Positions 57,658 to 64,000 of a stretch of DNA of 64,000 nt are shown here, piece by piece. The translations under genes and the position numbers were made by a program. The number at the start of each line of letters is the position of its first letter. The first letter of the stretch is position 1. Under the pieces are notes generated by a model. It did no database searches. It saw nothing but the letters and a program-made list of their open reading frames with translations, and had not been told where the DNA came from. Location: NCBI GenBank assembly GCA_002270565.1, contig NQMI01000037.1, positions 167,378 through 231,377 on the forward strand, written 5' to 3'. The stretch comes from Stenocarpella maydis. Lineage: Eukaryota; Ascomycota; Sordariomycetes; Diaporthales; Diaporthaceae.

Positions 57658-59143
57658 GCTCGAGGAGGGGTGCGGCGAGATCGGAAGCGGGATGGGGGCG
57701 GAAGGGGGCGGTTCCTGCGAGGGTGCTCGAGAGGGAGCGTGGGCAGAGAGCAGGCTGCCAGGTGTGGTGTTCAAAGGCGAGGGCGGAGAGAAAGATGGCG
57801 GGCTGTGGTGATGGAGTTGGATGGTGCAGGCAGAGAAGTTGTTGATGTCGAGGACGGCCCTGACACTTCAGACTATGCTCGGTAATAATGGCCTTGTCGT
57901 CAGTTGGCGGTCCCGGTCTGGAACGTGCGTCAGCAGTAAATCGCCCGTGCCTGGATGACCCGGTCAGGGGGGCGCTCATTGGTGGGGCAGAGTCCGCTGG
58001 AAAAATGCTATATCAGCTCCAGCCAGGCTCCATCTCTTCCCTCTCCTCCCCTCCCTTCTTTCCTCATAGAAAGTTGAAACACCCCGGTGCAGAACTACGG
58101 CTCGACTTTCACGTTCTTCGGGACACAGTCATGATTGTCGAGTTGAAATAACCCGGGCAGATTAATATCGGCGCTCCTAAGAATTGAATATGCTCGCTCC
58201 TCCCTGAGTATTCGATCCCGTTGGGTCTCGACATTTCACTCGCATCAGGACTTGCTATTAACAATCGATCCGGCTGTGGTGCCTGCAGGGCTCTGGTCCG
58301 ACGCCAGCTCTTCCTAGATGGCCACCGAGCCTCCAACACATAGTAGGGTGCTGTGGGCCATCAGTCTGGTTGCCAGTCCCCAGTCCTGGCCAGCCCAATC
58401 CAGCACGAAGGATTGATGCGGTGCTCGACTTTGATTCCCGCTCCGGTCCGACGTCGTGTTGACCAGCCACAGGTGGCCCCCCCCCCCGCCAGGTTTCATC
58501 TGTCCCTCGATAGACTGCCTCGTAGACTCTGATCGGGTTTAGTCTGGGTCCGACTCGTACAATACCGTCTTCCCTGCGGCCCTCTCTTGCCTGCATTCTC
58601 GGTGCACTCTATCTCGTGGGAAGTTGCGCAGTCCTTCATCTATGACCAGTAAAGCGTCTGTCTTGTTGACCTCGTCGGCCTTGTACGACCGACCACACAC
58701 ACAAAGTGCCAAGCCATCTCCCTCCGTCACCACGCGTAATGGTTGCAGAGTAAGTTGCAAGCCATCCCATCGTCTCACATGCGCTTTCCCCCAACCGTTG
58801 CCCGCACTGCCTCTCCAGGAAAATAGCGTCATGGCACCGGCTTGCTGCGCCTTGGTCAAATGTCGTCCGCGCTCTTGCTCGCTGGTCAGCCGCATGCGCG
58901 TCATGGCCTTGACTCCTGGCGCTGCGTGCACATATATGTCTCCCCAGGGCTGCGATCTTGGGCCAGCTCCTCTGCCGCAAACAGCATAACCACGTGCCGG
59001 CGGCTGGTTTCGCACTGGAATGCCACCTAGCTTGAGTCTCGTGCCTATCGCCCCCGTCCAGCACCTGAAGTGAAAACCACCAGGGTACTCGGGGGGCTGT
59101 GACCGGACCTCAACCACCGGCATACCTGTCGCATTCGTCTCCC
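57658..59143. other. Divergent intergenic region of VTI1 and the oxidoreductase
   Basis: About 1.5 kb with no supportable gene. A C-run lies near 58479-58490. Open frames of up to about 190 codons on the minus strand (58539-59123) show no family resemblance and lie in the promoter area of the right-hand gene. Confidence 0.45.
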
Positions 59144-60816
59144 ATGAGCCGGCCTAACTCAGTCCCTAGGAAGAAGGTGGCCATCGTGGGCAGCGGCTGT
59201 GCCGGCATAGCCGCTCTCTGGGCTCTCAACCGCACGCCTCACGATGTCTACGTCTACGAGGCCGCCGACCGCCTCGGCGGCCACACCAACACTGTGCCGT
59301 GGACCCGGGGCAAGTATACTACCGCGGTTGACACCGGCTTCATTGTGATGAATACGGCCACATATCGTGAGTTCCTGGCGCCTAGGTATCACCAGCCATG
59401 AGCCTCTCGGCCGAGACTAATGGCTTCCGCATAGCAAACTTCATCAACTTCCTCGACAAGATCGACGTGCAGACGGAGCCAACGGAGATGACCTTCGGTG
59501 TCTCCCGCGACCACGGTCTCTTTGAGTGGGCTGGGGCTAGTCTGGACTCTGTCTTTACCCAGAGGAGGCACATCTTCTCTCCCCGGATGTGGCGCATGAT
59601 CTTCGATATCATCCGCTTCAACAAATTTGCCTTGGACCTCCTGGCCGAGGATGACGGCCAGCGCCACACGGAATACCGGGTCAACGGTAATGGTAATGAT
59701 AATGGCAATGGCAATGTCCGGTCCACGCCCAAGTTTCCCGAGGTCGAAGAGACCATCGGCGAGTACCTCGTGAGGGAGGGCTATTCGGATGCCTTCCGTG
59801 ACGACTATCTCATCCCAATGACCGCTGCGGTTTGGAGCACGAGTCCCGACAAGTGTACACTCGAGTTTCCTGCCGTCACTCTGGTTCGCTTCCTGTGGAA
59901 CCATCACCTACTGTCTACGGTAGCGACCCGACCCTCATGGCTCACTATCGCAGAGGGCTCCAAGAGCTACATCGATGCTGTCACCAAGGGATTTCCGCCT
60001 AACCACCTGTTCCTTAACACTCCCGTGAAGTCAGTCTCCAATGAGAAAGACGGGCGGGTGAGGGTTCACTTGCAGGACGGCAACAGCGAAGTTTACGACC
60101 ACGTTATACTCGCAACACACGGGGATCAGGCCTATCAGATCATCAAGGACACTGCAACCGCCGAGGAGAGATCCATCATGGGCAAGTTCCAGACTTCCAA
60201 GAACACGGCGGTCCTCCATTCCGATCTCACGCATATGCCTGCCTCTCGCAAGGCCTGGTCGAGCTGGAACTACATGACCCTCTCCTCCCCCTGGTCAGGA
60301 AAGTCCAATATCGATCAGGTCTCGCTCACCTATAATATGAACATTCTGCAGCATATCCCCCGCTCAACTTTTGGCGATGTTCTTGTCACCCTCAACCCTC
60401 TACACGAGCCAGACCCCAAGACCGTCCAGGGCCGGTATGAGTATGCACACCCTCTTTACAATGGCGATTCGGTGCGCGCGCAGGCCCTGCTTCCAAAGAT
60501 ACAGAACCGGAGGGGCATCAGCTATGCAGGAGCATGGACCAAGTACGGATTCCACGAGGACGGCTTTAGCAGTGGGCTGCTGGTGGCCAAGGACCATCTG
60601 GGCGCCCGCTTACCGTTTGAGTTTGTGGACTCAACATATAGCCGGGGCAGGGCGCCAGTACTGGGGCTGACGGATCACCTGGTGCGTCTCATCATTTTAT
60701 TGATACACGTGTTTGTGGTCTTGCCGCTGCAGAGGATCGCGGCAGCCTTAGGCTCCAGTGAGAGGAAGGCTGTCGGTCACATCAATGGGCACCTGGGGAA
60801 ACTGAAGGGACAGTAA
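59144..60816 (+). CDS. FAD/NAD-binding amine-oxidase-like protein (COG2907 type)
   Basis: Two exons (59144-59366 and 59435-60816) give 534 aa. The N-terminal dinucleotide-binding fold is clear: [18 protein letters not shown], then [35 protein letters not shown] follows across the 68-base intron, whose branch is GACTAAT. The C-terminal FAD half contains [34 protein letters not shown] and [20 protein letters not shown]. This is the uncharacterised COG2907 family of predicted NAD/FAD-binding oxidoreductases, found in bacteria, plants and fungi and often linked with lipid-modifying enzymes; the substrate is unknown. An Asn/Gly microrepeat ([12 protein letters not shown]) interrupts residues near 165. 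A hydrophobic segment near the C terminus ([17 protein letters not shown]) suggests membrane attachment. Confidence 0.88.
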
Positions 60817-61856
60817 TGGCCGCTTACGACTTGTTTTTTTTGCATCCTTAGCCGTAGATGCATTCAGATTGGTAAAGCAAGCCTGCACCAAGTCCCACCT
60901 AGGCTTTCTACACATGACCCTACTTAAGTACCTATGTATTCACCCCTTGCGTCGAGCCGTCCCTAAATCTGGAATAGTCCCGAGGGCAGAGCACAACTGT
61001 GCTAATAAGGTAAGGTCGGGGTGAGTCCAAGGTGGGCTTTACTCAGCTTAGCTGGGCACGGTTAAACCTGCCCAAATGCAAATATAGCAAGCATGCCGGG
61101 TATCAGGATGTAACTGGCAGCCTGGATCCTGGCCAGGTCAGAGTACAATCGGGTGCATAGCTCCCAAGCAGATAGAGTCACTCGGCGGCTTTGTCCAACA
61201 AGTTCCAGAACGGGCATCTAGAAAACAGTCTTGTTGTCCTCCATCACAGTTGATAGTCCTCCTGTGAGAGAGGGCGCACTATAGAGAGGGAGAGAGAGAA
61301 CACATCTTTGTTGCCCTCTCTTTCTTTGGTCAGGCAAACTTAAGCGAAAACTGTCGAGTCTCAATGCTCAACTGCAAACCTCAACTTCGTGGCGTGAAGC
61401 GGTAGGAACCGCCTCATATCACATTTCCAACATACTGGTGATTTAGAAGGACACCACAGAGCATGTATACGGATTAAAAACGAGACCACCTGAGAAGAAG
61501 ATTGCACAGGAGCAGACCCAATGTATCTTGCACATACCTTAAAAAGTGGGAATGTCCCGTGATCATCCTAACATGTCTGGACGTGAAGAATCAAATGGGT
61601 GCTTAGCCAGCCTCCGAAGTTTTAGCGCCACAGCTAGGGCTCATTACCGCCCTGTATTGAAATCTAGCTCTGGTGACCAAAATTATTTAAGTCGTGGGTA
61701 TTTCAAGCATTGAGACTTGGGTAGTGAACCCCCGTAACATGCACGAAAGGCGGTCCCTCGGCAGGACACAAGGGCCAGGTGGCTTTTCCTTAAGGCCCAA
61801 GCCTTGGGGCAAGTGCTCCCTACTCTGACTTGCATTCGAGAGTATTAAAACCACAC
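60817..61856. other. Gene-free flank leading into the AT-rich island
   Basis: About 1 kb after the last intact gene. No supportable gene is seen. A GAGA-rich patch lies at 61283-61300. Composition becomes AT-rich from about 61840. Confidence 0.5.
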
Positions 61857-62108
61857 TAAGTGCGCGTACTTGATATAATACTGTATTTCCAATTCTCCTT
61901 AAATCTAGCTAATTCTATATATTATACCTCTATAATACCTTTAAACCAAATAAGCCCTATATTAAATAAAGAGGAAAGACAGCTCTTTTTTTTTTTAATA
62001 TAGGGCCTTTTTACTTTGAAGGTACTACGGAGGTGTATTATATAGAATTATCTGGATTTAAGGAGAATTGGAAATTTAGGTGCGTGTTGTGTTAAGTGCG
62101 CGTACTTG
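61857..62108. mobile_element. Hairpin element (MITE-like) between 16-bp direct repeats
   Basis: Two arms of about 80 bases (61887-61966 and 61993-62074) are imperfect reverse complements. Both ends carry CCAATTCTCCTTAAAT and its complement, and the centre-facing parts carry CCCTATATTAAA and its complement. Many of the mismatches are C/T or G/A differences. The whole is bounded by the same 16-mer, TAAGTGCGCGTACTTG, at 61857 and 62093. It has no coding capacity. It could be a MITE, a folded-back transposon end, or part of the neighbouring retroelement. Confidence 0.6.
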
Positions 62109-62699
62109 TAATGATCAGAGGGTTTCCGAGTATGTTAAACCTGAAAGATTAAGGGTTTATGTTCGGAATACGTTGTTTGTTATGAACCAATACAAATGGC
62201 ACCCCGGGGACCCATTTGAGAACCCAGGTGTCCAGGGACAAGCACCACAGCACAACCCCGCAGGACCCCAACTGGTGAGTTAGCACTACTTGTTAAACCC
62301 TAAGGGTTAGGGTTAGGGACCCACCTTATAGGTTTGGATCGATGGGCTCAACATCGATCTAGTTGAGCGATATCACGAATGGATCGATGGGATTATTATT
62401 GATCTTATTGAGTTACTAAAGAGTTGGAATATATAAGGATATGGTTATTACTATAGTAAATAGCTTTTATAGAATAGACTCTTTAGTTGTTAATCTAAGT
62501 ATTCAATCCTAATATTGGATAGCCTTATAGCTAGTAATTATTATTAGTTAATAATATTACTTAATAACTGCCTAATAATATATTTTGAATATAAACCCTT
62601 AATTTTTTAGGTTTAATATATTTAGAAACCCTCTAATTATTATATTTTAATAACTCTTATTTATATATTACTATATGGATTTTAAGTAATATTATATGT
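62109..62699. other. AT-rich repeat-derived DNA with telomere-like motif
   Basis: No gene is seen. A CCCTAA followed by GGG and two TTAGGG units lies at 62298-62318. GGATCGATGGG occurs twice (about 62336 and 62380), next to a related CATCGATC at 62353. From about 62400 the sequence is very AT-rich, in keeping with RIP. Confidence 0.5.
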
Positions 62700-63560
62700 G
62701 GAACCCTTTATGATATTGGACTCTGGAATAACTACCCCTATTTATAACCTTCTTTATAAGCTGGATGAACTTGCTAATAATGAGACTATAGACCCCTGTA
62801 TTTAGGAACTGGTTAATGAGGTTGGGTAGCTGCGCCTCCTTATAAAAGGATAAACTTAATATAATGTAGAACTTAAATAGCTTTAATAGGAAATTACTAC
62901 CCTTTGAGTAGGAGCTAATATTATTAATACCTTAATCCAGATGAAGGAATATATTAAACTTCATACTTTAGCCCCTTATAATGGAACTGCTAGATAACTT
63001 TAGGTATACCTAATATAGGTTAGGGCCTATTAGTGCTTTTATGAGTTAGATGTGTAGCCTAACGGAAAAAGGGTTATATATGTGTCCTCTTTCCTTAAAG
63101 GACGAGCCTTGGCTTGGTTTAAACCCTACCTAACCGACTTTATTAATGCAGAATTATTTAAAGCCTGTAAGCTTGAAATGCAGCGGATTTTTGGTAGTTA
63201 TGAAGGCTATAAAGATGCCCTTAGGTCCCTATTTTAGGATCCAAATGAGGAATAATAAGTAGAAAGAGACCTAGTGAATTGCAAATAGTACGGTTTAGTA
63301 ATTAATTATGCTGCAGAATTCTAGTGAATTTATACTAAAATCGATTATATTAATAATGTTAAAAATTTATGTTTTATTACGGATTAAAGGATAAAGTAAA
63401 GGATAAACTTAGCAAAATTATGGACTAACCTAATGATTTTTTATGCTATATAGAAATAGCTATTTAGATTAATAATAGACTTTATAAATAATGCTTGGAA
63501 AAGAAAGAATGAACTTCTAAATAACCCCTATTTTATAAGTATAAACTAAATATAGGAAAG
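62700..63560 (+). pseudogene. Ty3/gypsy-type retrotransposon gag remnant, RIP-decayed
   Basis: Reading in one frame through stops gives a retrotransposon gag protein: ELVNEVG-stop-LRLLIKG, then LAPYNGTAR, then the clear core VSSFLKGRALAWFKPYL followed by TDFINAELFKACKLEMQ and IFGSYEGYKDALRSLF, and weaker matches after about 63300 (a frame change is likely there). Many stops are TAG or TAA at positions where the family usually has Gln (for example before ELVNEVG, after NEVG, after TAR, and after RSLF). That fits C-to-T changes of CAG/CAA. No pol region follows within the window, so this is a truncated, dead copy. Confidence 0.8.
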
Positions 63561-64000
63561 AAGTATTAGAAATTAAGTATCTAGTAGGGATAGTATGTAG
63601 GTTTTTGTTAAACGGAACCGCTCAGCAGGGCGTTGGCACTCCGTGTAAGGAGTTACCCTAGACTTCGTTGTAAGGAGTTACCCTAGACTTCTTGCAAGGA
63701 GTTACCCTAAACTTGCGAGTCAGGCGATTTTCGCTAAGTACGCCCAGTGCGTGCGCGACGCAAGATGAGTTTGGTGGCCGTGAGTCGATTATTTTGGCCT
63801 GCATTTGCACCTTAATTCAGACCTCTGCATTACCCTTATTTCTTACCCAAAAAGTATATAACCTAATGTATTGGATAGCTTGATTTCTGAAGTTTATATG
63901 TACTTAATTTGGGCATTGCTAGGGCTATGGTTGGCTGGTTGCTTGGAACTAAAGATGGTGTGTTGGAAGGGCGAATTTTCCGGCATTTGCAAATTTGCAC
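63561..64000. other. Right edge of repeat island
   Basis: Base composition becomes more balanced again from about 63600. It contains the tandem repeat listed separately. No gene is supported. Confidence 0.5.
63644..63716. repeat. 24-25-bp tandem repeat, three copies
   Basis: The core AAGGAGTTACCCTA occurs three times with starts 25 and 24 bases apart. Copies one and two are nearly identical; the third has several changes. Confidence 0.9.

Noticed and set aside
58539..59123. Minus-strand open frame of 194 codons before the oxidoreductase
   Set aside because: It has no recognisable domain or intron and lies in the promoter region of the neighbouring gene.
63644..63716. CRISPR-like array
   Set aside because: The three repeats are directly tandem without spacers, and the genome is eukaryotic.
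1..64000. tRNA or rRNA genes
   Set aside because: By eye I found no sequence with a convincing A-box/B-box pair and cloverleaf. A tRNAscan run would settle this.

Overview
The window looks like nuclear DNA of a filamentous ascomycete (Pezizomycotina, probably a Sordariomycete; I cannot fix the genus). The reasons are genes split by short GT-AG introns (mostly 54-140 bases) with CTAAC/CTGAC-type branch points, spacing of about 3 kb per gene on both strands, fungus-specific families (Zn2Cys6 regulator, DUF3712/Tag1-like, Gta3, OTT_1508-like deaminase), and a retroelement remnant whose stop codons fall where glutamine codons are expected, as repeat-induced point mutation (RIP) would produce. I joined the exons by hand; every junction given keeps the reading frame and restores recognisable family sequence.

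Left part (1-24.6 kb). A broken-looking C2H2 zinc-finger gene (minus strand) lies divergent from an OTT_1508-like deaminase gene, with a 17-bp minisatellite between them. Then come YOS9 (ER-associated degradation lectin), a Zn2Cys6 transcription factor, SDA1 (60S ribosome biogenesis), a small probable mitochondrial protein, an ankyrin-repeat protein, and a decayed polysaccharide-deacetylase pseudogene. Intergenic gaps are long here (1-2 kb).

Middle part (24.6-60.8 kb). This is a dense housekeeping block: amino-acid permease and OPT-family transporter (divergent), PRMT3, USO1, ILV6 (regulatory subunit of acetolactate synthase), ornithine carbamoyltransferase, a Tag1-like vacuolar membrane protein, a DUF726 protein, the mitochondrial amidotransferase subunit Gta3, SEC17, RRP12, VTI1 and a COG2907-type FAD oxidoreductase. 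Two themes recur. Membrane traffic is represented by USO1, SEC17, VTI1 and the Tag1-like protein. Ribosome production and mitochondrial amino-acid or translation functions are represented by SDA1, RRP12, ILV6, OTCase and Gta3. I see no secondary-metabolite cluster.

Right end (60.8-64 kb). Gene-free, AT-rich DNA holds a hairpin element of about 250 bp, a head-to-head telomere-like motif, a stop-riddled Ty3/gypsy gag remnant and a short tandem repeat. It looks like the edge of a RIP-affected repeat island.

The points most worth checking are the deaminase gene, the C2H2 gene with an in-frame TAG and a 14-nt microexon, the apparent loss of a key serine in the DUF726 protein, the apparent loss of zinc ligands in PRMT3, and the repeat island.
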